Shown piece by piece: positions 51,198 to 60,374 of a DNA stretch of 64,000 nt. This stretch comes from Kutzneria sp. CA-103260 (GTDB lineage Bacteria > Actinomycetota > Actinomycetes > Mycobacteriales > Pseudonocardiaceae): positions 11,346,001-11,410,000 of the forward strand of contig NZ_CP073318.1 of assembly GCF_018263855.1 (NCBI RefSeq). The letters run 5' to 3'. Every line of letters begins with the position of its first letter. Position 1 is the stretch's first letter. The position numbers and the translations under genes are program-made. The notes beneath the pieces are model-generated. The model saw only the letters and a list, made by a program, of their open reading frames with translations. It was not told the DNA's origin and did not search any database.

Positions 51198-52757
51198 TCA
51201 CTGGTCGGCGATGAGGTCGGCGGCGCGTTCGGCCAGGGCGATGACGCTGGCCTGGGTGTTGGCCCGGGGAATCGTGGGCATCACCGAAGCGTCGACGATC
51301 CGGAGACCATCGAGGCCGTGAACGGCCAGGGTGGGATCCACCACGGCGTCGGCATCGGTGCCGATCTTGGCGGTGCCGACGGGATGCCAGTACGGGCTGA
51401 GCGTTTCGGAGATGCACGCGTCCAGTTCGTCGTCGCTGGATTCAGGGGACACGGCGGCCGCGCCGATCGCTTCGGCCAGCGAGTCGACGCTGAACACCTT
51501 GAGCGCCATCCGCAGCCCGACGCGCAACCGCTGCCGGTCCTCGGGCGCGGTGAGATAGCCAGCGTCGACAACGGGTGGGTCGATGGACTTGGACGACTTC
51601 AGTGTCACGCTGCCTCGGCTGGCCGGTGTCAGCAGCGAGACCAGGCAGAGCAAGGCCGGCTCGACTGGGCCCGGTGCGCCTCCGTCGGCTCCGACCAGGG
51701 TGGGCGCCAGGTGCAAGTCGGGAGCGGTGAGCAACGGGTTCGTGCGCAGGGCGGCCACGGCTTGGCCCAACGCGGACAGCGGTCCGCGCCGGATCGTGCG
51801 ATAGAGGTCCTCGGGGTCGTCCGACAGGCTGCCGCGCAACGCTGCCGCGTCCCGCACCGGCCAGGCCAGCCGAACCAGCGGATGGTCGTGAAGGTTGCGG
51901 CCGACGCCGGGCACGTCGGCGACGACGGGGATGCCGAGCTCGGCCAGCTCATCGCGGGGACCGATGCCCGAGAGCAGGAGCAGGCGAGGCGTGCCGATCG
52001 CACCGGCGCAGAGGAGCACCGCGCGGCGGGCGCGGACTTGGGCGGTGCCACAGTCGACGCCGACGACGCGACTGCCGTCGATGATCAGGCCGTGAACCGG
52101 TTGGTCGGCGCGGACGTCAAGATTCGCGCGGCCGAGCGCGGGAGTGAGGTAGCCGTCGACGACGCTGTGCCGGACGCCGTCGCGGATGTTGCTCTGCACC
52201 AGGCCGAAGCCGATGCGGTCAGCGCCGTTGAGGTCGGCGCTGACCGGCCAGCCTAGGTGCGCTCCGGCGGCGATGAACCGGGCCGACATCTGATGCAGGT
52301 GATACGGGGTGTGGACGGCGATCGGGCCGCCGGCGCCGTGGTAGGGGCCGGCGCCGAACTCGTGGTCTTCGATCCGCCGCAGATACGGCGACAGGTCGGA
52401 CCAACCCCAGCCGGTGGCTCCTCGGGCGGCCCAGCCGTCGTAGTCCTCGGGGTGGCCGTGGAACCAGCCGAGTCCGTTGACGCTGCTGCCGCCGCCCAGC
52501 CCGCGGCCGGTTGCCAGGGGAATCTGCCGGCCGCCGAGTTCGCGCTGCGGGGTAGTGAGGTTCTCGTAGACGCTGTCACCGGCCCAGAGGTACGGGGCGC
52601 GACCGGGGACCTGCATGGCTTCGTCGTCCAGGCGACTGCCGCCTTCGAGCAGCAGCACGGTGGTGGCCGGGTCGGCGCTGAGCCGGGCGGCCAGCACGCA
52701 GCCTGCGCTGCCGGCACCCACGACGATGTAGTCGACTTCGGTTGGCAAGGAGTTCAC
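51198..52757 (-). CDS. GMC family FAD-dependent alcohol oxidoreductase
   Basis: 519 residues: FAD loop VVGAGSAGCVLAARLS, GMC signature region GRGLGGGSSVNGLGWFHGHP, ARRAVLLCAGAIGTPRLLLL, SGIGPRDELAELGIP, active-site YWHPVGTAKIG and IPRANTQASVIALAERAADL. GTG 52757 follows GGAGGTACC. It is of the choline-dehydrogenase/polyol type and hands its aldehyde to the ALDH encoded next. Confidence 0.92.
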   Translation of the reverse strand: MNSLPTEVDYIVVGAGSAGCVLAARLSADPATTVLLLEGGSRLDDEAMQVPGRAPYLWAGDSVYENLTTPQRELGGRQIPLATGRGLGGGSSVNGLGWFHGHPEDYDGWAARGATGWGWSDLSPYLRRIEDHEFGAGPYHGAGGPIAVHTPYHLHQMSARFIAAGAHLGWPVSADLNGADRIGFGLVQSNIRDGVRHSVVDGYLTPALGRANLDVRADQPVHGLIIDGSRVVGVDCGTAQVRARRAVLLCAGAIGTPRLLLLSGIGPRDELAELGIPVVADVPGVGRNLHDHPLVRLAWPVRDAAALRGSLSDDPEDLYRTIRRGPLSALGQAVAALRTNPLLTAPDLHLAPTLVGADGGAPGPVEPALLCLVSLLTPASRGSVTLKSSKSIDPPVVDAGYLTAPEDRQRLRVGLRMALKVFSVDSLAEAIGAAAVSPESSDDELDACISETLSPYWHPVGTAKIGTDADAVVDPTLAVHGLDGLRIVDASVMPTIPRANTQASVIALAERAADLIADQ

Positions 52758-53076
52758 GGTACCTCCATCCAAGAAATGACGATTGATCACAAAAGATCTG
52801 AGGTTTTGCTCAACCCCGCGATAATCCTACAATCGGCGGCTCGACGCGTACCCCGGACGGCCAGACGTGAACGTTATTGCGCCCCAAGGAACTGCCGTGC
52901 CTCCAGTAATCGTAGAACGGTCCGTCGGCGCGAATTCGCGCAGCAGAAGGACCCGGCGGCAAGCTCCGTCGACAGGACAGAATCCTTGCAGTCAAGGGGC
53001 TTGCGTCGGGTCTTCTGGCTGGTCGAGTGAGATTCGCGTGTCTTCTGTTGCCTTCTGATCGGCTCGGTGAAGTCCG
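52758..53076. other. 319-bp gap with a 14-bp palindrome
   Basis: No gene seen. GCGCGAATTCGCGC at 52928-52941 is a perfect palindrome about 170 bp upstream of the GMC start and might be a regulator site. The segment should also contain the promoter of the GMC/ALDH pair. Confidence 0.35.
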
Positions 53077-53346
53077 TCACCCGCAGGATTGCCGGGCCGC
53101 CGCCACGTTGCGAGCCTGGTTGACCACCTGCCTGGTGTAGCGCACCGCGAAGAGCATGACGATGATCGTCGGGCCCCATTGGAACAGCAGCTTCTCGTTC
53201 GACGGCAACGAGCCCAGACTGTCGGTGGCGAGGTGGGCGACGCCCAGGACGAGCACGGCAAATCCCCACACCGCGCTGATCTTCCGGTTCAGGGCGAGGA
53301 ATTCAGGGTTCTTCCGGTGCTCGCGGGGGACCATACCGCGGGCCAT
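53077..53346 (-). CDS. Small membrane protein, probably the C-terminal end of a longer one
   Basis: 89 residues with two likely membrane helices (AVWGFAVLVLGVAHLAT and WGPTIIVMLFAVRYT) and a basic stretch MVPREHRKNPEFLALNRKIS. In-frame codons upstream of the ATG continue sensibly (LLTLPFAPFTAT) but stop at a TAG at 53385-53383, suggesting a truncated larger integral membrane protein. Function unknown. Confidence 0.5.
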   Translation of the reverse strand: MARGMVPREHRKNPEFLALNRKISAVWGFAVLVLGVAHLATDSLGSLPSNEKLLFQWGPTIIVMLFAVRYTRQVVNQARNVAAARQSCG

Positions 53347-53446
53347 GGTGGCGGTGAACGGCGCGAACGGCAGGGTGAGCAGCTACAAACCGGCACAACG
53401 ACTCGTGCGTCCGATCCCGAAGTGCGATCGAGATCATCCTTGTCGG

Positions 53447-54304
53447 TCACGCACGGTTGGCGAAGTACGCATTCGCTGAGATGCGCAAGGTCCAGGTGTT
53501 CCCGTAGTCGGGGTACAGCGTGACCATTCGCGCGACCGCCTCGTCGCTGGACTCGCTGGTGGCGACCGTGTCTGCGTAGTCGCGAATGTAGCGGCGGGTC
53601 GCGTCGAGCTGCGGCTGTGCGTCGAGCGTGGCCTCGGGCCTCTTGTGGCCCCCGACGACGAAGGTCGGATTGAGTTTCTCGATCGCGTCCACCGAGGCGA
53701 TCCAGCCCTCCCACTGCTCTGGTGTCGTCAGTGCGAGCATCGCGTGGATCTCGTTGTACACCGCGTCGCCGGCGACCACGAGTCCGAGCTCGGGAACGTG
53801 TGCAGCGGTTGTCGGCGAGATATCGGCTTGCTTCAGATCGACGATCTCGACGGCGAAGCCGTCAACGTCGATCGTCGAGCCCTCGAGAGGATCCGGCGCT
53901 CCGGCGAACGCGACGTGACGGTCACCGAACCAGTTGCGCCATGTCTGCTCCTGGCGCGGCATCGAGGCGAGCAGGTCCTCGATGACGGCCGGCGTGGCGA
54001 CGGCACGCGCACCGGGAAACCGCTTGAGCAGTTCGGCAAAGCCGAGGTAGTGGTCGGCGTGCCCGTGCGTGATGACGATGGTCGTAAGCCGCTTGCCCGA
54101 TCCCTCGATGACATCGCCCAGTTCGGCCACGTCCCGCTTGAGGTACTGCGCGTCGACGAGCACCGCCTCGCGAGGACCGGTGATCAACGCCGAGGTCGTC
54201 GGCGAGAAGGTCCCGCCATCGGAGATCGTCGGCCAGGAACCGGTGAAGGCGACGGCGCCGACCCCGCCCGGACTCGACGCTTCGATGTTCTGCACGTAGG
54301 CCAT
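53447..54304 (-). CDS. MBL-fold metallo-hydrolase
   Basis: 285 residues with the metal motif THGHADH (His80, His82, Asp84, His85), VVAGDAVYNEIH giving the bridging Asp, and VVGGHKRPEA giving the last His. These make a dinuclear zinc hydrolase of the broad glyoxalase II-like group. ATG 54304 follows GGAGGCAAC. It is divergent from the alpha/beta hydrolase at 54466 and likely co-regulated with it. Confidence 0.88.
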   Translation of the reverse strand: MAYVQNIEASSPGGVGAVAFTGSWPTISDGGTFSPTTSALITGPREAVLVDAQYLKRDVAELGDVIEGSGKRLTTIVITHGHADHYLGFAELLKRFPGARAVATPAVIEDLLASMPRQEQTWRNWFGDRHVAFAGAPDPLEGSTIDVDGFAVEIVDLKQADISPTTAAHVPELGLVVAGDAVYNEIHAMLALTTPEQWEGWIASVDAIEKLNPTFVVGGHKRPEATLDAQPQLDATRRYIRDYADTVATSESSDEAVARMVTLYPDYGNTWTLRISANAYFANRA

Positions 54305-54465
54305 GTTGCCTCCACGGATCGCAACTTCGGTGTCAGTCCACGGCGCCTGCCGCGGCCGGATCGAGCCTAACGAAACCGATCCTGATTCACAACCGCTTGC
54401 AAAATTATGACGGTCGGGCTAGGGTTGCGTCGTGGTCCTGCACGCATCCATCGGAAAGGGTTCAC

Positions 54466-55356
54466 ATGAAGCGGAAGGTGGACTTCGCGACCGAGGACGG
54501 CACGATCCTCAGTGGCCTGTTGTTTACCGACGATGCCGGGGGCGGGCCGTCTCGTGGCATCGTCATGGCGCACGGCTTCAGTGGTGTCAAGGAGGGGTTG
54601 GAGCAGTACGCCACGGTCTTCTCCGAGGCGGGCTACACCGTGCTCCTCTACGACCATCGAACCTTCGGGGAGTCAGGCGGTGGGCCGCGCTACGAGGTCC
54701 AGCCCTTTCAACAGGTTCTCGACTGGCGGGACGCGATCACGTTCCTCCTTACCCAGCCGGAGGTCGACAGTTCGCTGGGTGTTGGCGTCTTCGGCTCAAG
54801 CTTTGCCGGCGGCCTAGGCATGGTTGTCGCCGCGACGGATCCTCGCGTTGACATTGTCGTGGCGCAGATTCCGAACGTGAGCGGCGTCGACAACGGCACG
54901 CGACTCCTCGGCGCCGAGGGGGTCGCCGAGGTGAAGGCTCGTTCGATCGTCGATCGAACCCGCCGGCTGGCCGGGGAGATGCCGGACATGATCCCGCTCT
55001 TCAGTTCGGATGGAGAGCTGTGCGCGTTCCCTCCACACTCGGTGGACGAGGTGCGCAACGACAGGGCTTCGGAAACGACATGGGTCAACACGGTGACGCT
55101 TCGCTCCCTTGAGAACTATCTCGACTTCGAGCCTGCGGGATGGGTTCCTCTCATCTCACCGAAGCCTCTGCTCATGATTGTCGGCGAGGGTGATACGTGC
55201 ACCTACCCGGACATCCAGAAAGCAGTGTTCGAGACCGCGGGCGAACCCAAGAAGCTTGTCACGCACCCGGGTGGCCACTGGGCCACTTACACGACCTATT
55301 TCGACATTGCCGGCTACGCGGCTCGTGACTGGTTCCTGGAGCACACGCGCCCGTAG
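54466..55356 (+). CDS. Alpha/beta hydrolase (dienelactone/X-Pro peptidase-like)
   Basis: 296 residues: GIVMAHGFSGVKEGLEQYAT with the oxyanion HG, YDHRTFGESGG, nucleophile elbow VFGSSFAGG (Ser112, with Ala where the second Gly usually stands), LMIVGEGDTCTYP and the final His in HPGGHWATYT. ATG 54466 follows GGAAAGGG. Family members cleave esters or ring lactones. Next to the tautomerase, an organic-acid or polyketide-like degradation role is possible. Confidence 0.87.
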   Translation: MKRKVDFATEDGTILSGLLFTDDAGGGPSRGIVMAHGFSGVKEGLEQYATVFSEAGYTVLLYDHRTFGESGGGPRYEVQPFQQVLDWRDAITFLLTQPEVDSSLGVGVFGSSFAGGLGMVVAATDPRVDIVVAQIPNVSGVDNGTRLLGAEGVAEVKARSIVDRTRRLAGEMPDMIPLFSSDGELCAFPPHSVDEVRNDRASETTWVNTVTLRSLENYLDFEPAGWVPLISPKPLLMIVGEGDTCTYPDIQKAVFETAGEPKKLVTHPGGHWATYTTYFDIAGYAARDWFLEHTRP

Positions 55357-55401
55357 CCGTTGATACCCTCTGTAACATCACGCAGAAACGGACATTATTT
55401 C

Positions 55402-55836
55402 ATGCCTATGTGGACCGTGTACATTCCGGAAGGCAAGTTTTCGTTCGATGATCGACAGGCGATTGCCACGCGAATTACCGATCACTACGCGAAGGTGATG
55501 GGCTTTCCTCGCTTCTGGGTGAGTGTGGCCTTCCATGAGCAGCCGCTCGGCGGCCTGTTTCAGGGTGGGGAGCCGGCCGACAATTTCGTCCGCATCTGGA
55601 TCGACCACGCCATTCGCCGCGGCAGCCCGGAGCAGTACGAGAGGTTCCTCACTGGCATGTGGGAAGCGCTTGGCGAATGGATCCGCGACCGCGGGTTCGA
55701 GCTCGAAGTCCACGGTGACGAAACTCCGATCGCCTTCTGGCAGATCGACGGCATCACCCCGCCCCGCGATCCCCAATCTGAGGACTGGAAGCGCTGGCAG
55801 CTGGAAAACAAGGCATCGGCCCTCCTTGGCAAATAA
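55402..55836 (+). CDS. Tautomerase family protein (cis-CaaD-like)
   Basis: 144 residues starting MPMWTVYIPEGKFS: the catalytic Pro becomes the N-terminal residue after Met removal, which fixes the start at ATG 55402. RWRGSP-like RGSPEQYERFLTGMWEALGE and FELEVHGDETPIAFWQIDG complete a double-length tautomerase of the type found in fungal and bacterial cis-3-chloroacrylate dehalogenase-like proteins. It follows the alpha/beta hydrolase by 45 bp in the same direction and is probably in its operon. Confidence 0.85.
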   Translation: MPMWTVYIPEGKFSFDDRQAIATRITDHYAKVMGFPRFWVSVAFHEQPLGGLFQGGEPADNFVRIWIDHAIRRGSPEQYERFLTGMWEALGEWIRDRGFELEVHGDETPIAFWQIDGITPPRDPQSEDWKRWQLENKASALLGK

Positions 55837-56123
55837 GGGCCCCGGCGGGCGCTCTGCTCAGCCTCGCCGATTGACTGCCGGAGAACGCGGTTTGGCGGAC
55901 CGTCGTGACCGGTCGGCGGAGCCTCGAGCTCGCAGGTATCGGTCGGGCCTGGAGGACAGCCAGTGCCTGCCGTTGTGCCCGTGAGATCTCTCGACCTGCC
56001 GGTCGCCGGCGCACGAGAAGCCGTGGAGACGCTAGGGTTGAGGAACGTGTGAGGTCGCGCGCCGCGCTCGTGAAGTCCGGATTCGGTTCACGAGTGCGGC
56101 TCGAACGTGAGGTGGGTCGCGGA

Positions 56124-56579
56124 GTGAGCATCAAGAACCGGTCCAGTTGCCCAGTCAACCAGGCTGTCGAGCTCATCGGCGACCGCTGGACCCTGCTGAT
56201 CCTTCGGGACCTCATGGTCGCCGACCGCCGAACCTTCAGGGTGCTCCTCCAAAAGTCGGAGGAGGGTATTTCGTCCAACATCCTGGCCGCGCGACTGAAG
56301 GCCCTGGTCGCGGCCGGGATGTTGACCACGACCGAAGACCCGTCGCATCAGCAACGGGTCAGATACAATCTGACCGAAAAGGCCATCGACCTGACCGAGA
56401 CGATCGTGCACCTCGGGGCGTGGGGCGCCCGCCACTTCGAGGAAGTGAATGAGATAGGCGGCAAACTCTTTGAGCTTGAACGGCGTGGACCCGAGGCGAT
56501 CCGCGAATTTGCCAATCGCTTGCGTGCGGCTCATCTCTCAACCGCGTCGCTGCCGCGCACGTCGAGCGGTGACGCCTAG
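56124..56579 (+). CDS. HxlR family transcriptional regulator
   Basis: 151 residues. SSCPVNQAVELIGDRWTLLI, LRDLMVADRRTFRVLLQKSE, EGISSNILAARLKALVAAGM and the wing TEDPSHQQRVRYNLTEKAID are the HxlR pattern, including the redox/aldehyde-sensing Cys near the N-terminus. GTG 56124 has AGGTGGG upstream. It probably regulates one of the flanking hydrolase genes. Confidence 0.88.
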   Translation: MSIKNRSSCPVNQAVELIGDRWTLLILRDLMVADRRTFRVLLQKSEEGISSNILAARLKALVAAGMLTTTEDPSHQQRVRYNLTEKAIDLTETIVHLGAWGARHFEEVNEIGGKLFELERRGPEAIREFANRLRAAHLSTASLPRTSSGDA

Positions 56580-57190
56580 CAAGGCTGCAACTTGACGTTG
56601 AACTATCCCGCGATGCATGGGTGTAAGTTGCCGCTGCCGACCGAGCTCGGCCGCATGAGCGCTGAATTTCATCGACAAAGCGAAGCAATTCACTGGAAGA
56701 TACCCAGTCGGGAGATTGTCGTCGACGTACGTTCGGCGGCCTCGGGTCCTGTGACCGGCACCAATCGATCGTGAAGCGCGGTGCGGGTAAATTATTCGCC
56801 TCACTGAATTTAGTTAAATTACTCGCGGCCGGTCGGCGTTGTAGGCGGGTAGGTATCTCGCCCCATCTTGTTTATTCTCTACTATTCCGGACATTGTGGT
56901 GCGGATTGTGTACAGTCGGATTCAGGTGCGGGCGTTCGCCGCCCACTCGGGTCGCTGGAGGCGAGTGCGTCGAGGCGGTCGCCGTGCAGGCGCCGTCCCA
57001 GAGCGTGTCCAGAACCAGCCAGGTCCACCTGCATCGTTTAGATGATGTGTGAAATCTATTACGTAGCGCGGCCCGTCGAGCCCAAGTACCGTCATCTCTG
57101 GATGCGGTTCTCGAAGTCCATGGCGCCCGCCGCTCACAACTGCGGCTGTGGCTGTCACCCTCTACTGCAATGCTTAAGGGAGACGTACTC
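56580..57190. other. 611-bp region without recognisable gene, with an AT-rich island
   Basis: No coding frame I can support. Around 56787-56823 the sequence is unusually AT-rich, with TAAATTATTC and TTAAATTACT as near repeats about 30 bp apart, a possible promoter or protein-binding zone. The ribosome site AAGGGAG for the next gene is at the right end. Confidence 0.4.
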
Positions 57191-57964
57191 GTGACTGATT
57201 CGCCGAAGGTCTTGGTGAATGGTGTGCCCGTGACGCCAGCGGTCTGGGGGCCACTCGTCGCAGAGCTGGCGACCCGCGGCTACGACGACGTATGGCTACT
57301 TGCCCCACCCGCTTTCGGGTCTGCGGTGCCCAGCGGATTCATCCCCAGTATCGAGCAATACCGTGCATGGCTGATCACAGAACTTGAGAAGTTCGGCCAG
57401 CCGGTAGACCTGGTCGGTCATGATTTTGGGGGCGGTCACGTCGTCGGAGTCGCTATCGAAAGGCCCGATCTCATTCGTTCATGGGCAAGCGACATTCTTG
57501 GCATGCTGAATGCGGAGTATGAATGGCACGAAGCGGCGAAGGTGTGGCAGACCCCTGACGCGGGAGAACAGATGCTCGCTGACCTCTTCGGAGGCTCTGC
57601 CGCACAGCGATCCACAAATATGCAGGCGATGGGTATGCCCGCGAGCGGGGCGGCGCAGGTCGCTGCAGCACAAGGCCCCGCAATGGCGGAAGCGATTCTG
57701 CAGCTCTATCGTTCGTCCGCTCAGCCGAGATTGGCCGAAGTAGGCAATCAGCTCCCGGACGCCTCTAAGCGGCCGGGGCTGGCCATCAGGGCAACCGCCG
57801 ACGGCTTTGTTGGCACTTCGGAGCAGGTGGAGCGATCAGCTGCGCGTGCTGGGGCACGGACCGGTCGGCTAGAAGGGCTTGGTCACTGGTGGATGCTTCA
57901 GGACCCTTCAGCCAGCGCAGATCTGCTCGAAAAGTTTTGGCGCGACTGCGATGAGGGGTCCTGA
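57191..57964 (+). CDS. Alpha/beta hydrolase with aspartate nucleophile (epoxide hydrolase/haloalkane dehalogenase-like)
   Basis: 257 residues from GTG 57191, preceded by AAGGGAG. The nucleophile elbow is VGHDFGG (Asp78) instead of GxSxG, and the catalytic His lies in GLGHWWMLQDPSASA. Asp at this place is the mark of epoxide hydrolases and dehalogenases. The first strand reads VLVNGVPVTPAVWGPLVAEL, lacking the usual HG oxyanion pair. The codon use is less GC-rich than elsewhere, which suggests transfer. Confidence 0.82.
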   Translation: MTDSPKVLVNGVPVTPAVWGPLVAELATRGYDDVWLLAPPAFGSAVPSGFIPSIEQYRAWLITELEKFGQPVDLVGHDFGGGHVVGVAIERPDLIRSWASDILGMLNAEYEWHEAAKVWQTPDAGEQMLADLFGGSAAQRSTNMQAMGMPASGAAQVAAAQGPAMAEAILQLYRSSAQPRLAEVGNQLPDASKRPGLAIRATADGFVGTSEQVERSAARAGARTGRLEGLGHWWMLQDPSASADLLEKFWRDCDEGS

Positions 57965-58035
57965 TGCAATGCCGTTCAGTTAAGGCCGTCTGGGCAAGCC
58001 AGTAGTGGTGTGGGTGGGCCGGGGTGGCGGGTGAT

Positions 58036-58428
58036 TCAGTCGGTGGGGCGTTTGACGCGGTAGGAGTTGTGGCGGGCGCGTTTGATGACCCGGGGGCAGG
58101 TCCGGTCGCGGCGGGGGTGGGTTGGGCTGGGCGCGGATCTCGGCCAGCGCGTCGGTCAAGGCGTCGGATAGGTGTTCAGGGGGTAACGGCCGCCTGGTCG
58201 GTGACCTGGCGGCGCACGACGCGGAGGCCTTTGATGAACGACATCCGGTCGGGGTCGCAGCCGGCCGGGTCGGCCGCGTCGTGCAGCAGGGCGCGGATGG
58301 CGTAGTGGGCCAGCAGCAGGCCCCACATCTGTTGTTCGACCAGGTCCGGGGTCTTCGAGCGCAGCACCTCACCGCGGCCGCGTAGGTCGGTTTTCAGTTC
58401 GGCCAGCGCGGATTCTTCCTGTCGGGTA
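58036..58428 (-). pseudogene. C-terminal fragment of an IS4-family transposase
   Basis: Minus strand reads RQEESALAELKTDLRGRGEV, LRSKTPDLVEQQMWGLLLAH, YAIRALLHDAADPAGCDPDR and FIKGLRVVRRQVTDQAAVTP, then ends in another frame with RTCPRVIKRARHNSYRVKRP and a TGA at 58038-58036. This is the well-known end of actinobacterial IS4 transposases, with the final Glu region only. The N-terminal catalytic part is gone and at least one frameshift is present. Confidence 0.85.
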
Positions 58429-58434
58429 AGGACG

Positions 58435-58680
58435 CGTGGACAAGGCGGGTGTGGTCACCGTCTGGTGAGCTGGGCCGTCCATAGTGGACGAGGTAGTCCG
58501 CGTTGATCGTCCTGCGGACGACACGCAGCCACCATCGTTCCCACTCGTGGGGGGACTGCGGCGGCTGATCGGCGGTCAGCACTGGTCCCCGACACAGTGG
58601 GCAGCGGCTGTCCTGCTTGGCGAGCAGGCGCAGCGTGTAGCTGTCCAGCGGGGGTGTCAGCCTCATGTATTCAGCTATGA
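58435..58680 (-). pseudogene. C-terminal fragment of a group II intron reverse transcriptase/maturase
   Basis: Reads LLAKQDSRCPLCRGPVLTAD, QPPQSPHEWERWWLRVVRRT, INADYLVHYGRP and DGDHTRLVHASLP. The CPLC finger followed by Q-P-x-SPHEWE and TRLVHA is the C-terminal HNH-like domain of group II intron proteins. The reading frame continues straight into the IS4 transposase fragment, so the two remnants are joined. Confidence 0.75.
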
Positions 58681-58706
58681 AGGCGATCTGACGATCCGAC
58701 GGCAGA

Positions 58707-58773
58707 AGGGCGCCTCTCACCTGCGATGATCTGGACTGTCAAGATCAAGAGCATCGTTCGGGAGAGGCGCCCT
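58707..58773. repeat. 12-bp inverted repeat at the left end of the IS1380 element
   Basis: AGGGCGCCTCTC (58707-58718) and GAGAGGCGCCCT (58762-58773) flank 43 bases, directly before the IS1380 transposase start at 58778. The outer copy probably marks the element's left end; the inner copy may block or control translation from the hairpin. Confidence 0.6.
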
Positions 58774-58777
58774 CAGG

Positions 58778-60221
58778 GTGAAAGCTACCCGCTGGGACAG
58801 TCGGCTCGTGGTGCGGGCCGATGAGAAGAACCTGGTCGGGCACGCGGGGGTCGTGCTGCTGCGCCGTGTCGCCGACCGGGTCGGGCTGACCCGGGCCCTG
58901 ACTGCCGCGCTGCCACAGGGCAGCGGGCCGGGATGGCGGGACCGGGGCATGGCGCTGGTCCAGCTGGCCTGCGCGATCGTGCTCGGCGCGACGAACATCC
59001 TGGAGGCCGAGCAACTCCAGCATCACTGGCGGCAGTTGTTCCCGCGTCCCGTCTCCGACAGCACGCTGGAGGCGATCGATGGCCCGGTGGCGGCGCGGGT
59101 CGATCGCGTCCGTGCCGCGATACGACGCGTGGTCTGGACGCTGCTCGCCCTGCGCCCCACGGGCTTTCCCTGGATCGCGGTGTGCGGGCGGGAGCTGATC
59201 GGCTGGCACGTCCTCGATCTGGACGCCACCATCATCACCTGTACCAGCAAGAAAGAGGGCGCGGCGGGGACGTTCAAGGGCACCTACGGGCACATGCCGC
59301 TGGGGGCGTGGGTGGCCAACACCCGTGAGTGTGTCGCCATGCTGCTGCGGCCCGGCAACGCGCCGCCCAACGACGTCGCCGACCACAAGACGGTCCTGAC
59401 TACCGCACTGCGGCAGCTCCCGCTGCCGCTGTGGTCGAAACTGCTGATCCGGATCGACGGCGCGGCCTTCAGCCACGAGGTTCTCGAGCACCTTCAGTCG
59501 CTGACCACGAGCCGGCGCCGGGTGCGCTGGGTGACTGGCTGGGCGATCAACGACACGGACGAGGCCGCGATCGCGCGGCTGCCCGAGAGTGTGTGGACGG
59601 CCGCGCTGCGGCAGGATGGTGAGGTCCACGAGGTCAAGGGACCTGACGGCGAGTGGATCTCCTACCAGGTCGCCGAGCTGACCGGCCTGCGCGACCTGAC
59701 GGCTGGCCGGCGGGGATGCGGCTGATCGTGCGCCGGGTCAAATCGTCGCGGCGGGATGCGAAGAAGCTGACCGCCTTCGAGAAACGCACCGGCTGGCGCT
59801 ATCAGATCGTGGCTACGAACATCCCCGCCCACCAGGGGCTTTCCGGGGTGCCCGGCTCCGGGCAGGTGTGGTTCGTCGACGCCCTCTACCGTGATCACGC
59901 CGAGGTCGAGGACCGCGTCAAAGCGATCAAGCGGGTCGGCCTCGGGCTGCTGCCCTCGAAGTCCTGGCAGTTCAACACGGCCTGGGCACTGGCCGCCACG
60001 ATCGCGGCCGACCTCGACGCGTGGACCCGGCTCCTCCTCCTGCACGACGAGCCCGAACTCGCTGCCGCGGAGCCGGAGACGATCCGGATGAAGCTGTACC
60101 ACCTGCCCGGCTCACCGCCCACGCCCGCGGGCGCACCCTGCGCCTGGACCGCACCTGGCCCTGGGCACACGCATTCACCATCGCCTGGCAGCGCGCCACC
60201 CAGCTTCCGGCCCTCACCTGA
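58778..60221 (+). pseudogene. IS1380-family transposase with two frameshifts
   Basis: One frame covers MKATRWDSRLVVRADEKNLV, ELIGWHVLDLDATIITCTSK, GTFKGTYGHMPLGAWVANTR and LLIRIDGAAFSHEVLEHLQS. At about 59700 it falls into a stop; the enzyme continues in the next frame with MRLIVRRVKSSRRDAKKLTA, NIPAHQGLSGVPGSGQVW and DHAEVEDRVKAIKRVGLGLL, and after about 60105 in a third with RLTAHARGRTLRLDRTW up to TGA 60219-60221. Each break is explained by loss of one or two bases. The right terminal repeat was not located. Confidence 0.88.
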
Positions 60222-60374
60222 GGGTCGGCCACCACCCCGACGACACCGAAAGGGCAGGACGCTCCACCCTCGGACCCGTGGAACCCGACGCTCCGCAGCG
60301 TCACGCGACGGCCAATCCCGACACGGCACGGGACATAACGGGCAGCCAGCCGCTCACGACGTCGCCGTCAGCCC

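Noticed and set aside
56771..57052. 93-codon frame in the AT-rich gap
   Set aside because: Cys/Arg-rich translation without homology, starting at a GTG lacking a ribosome site.
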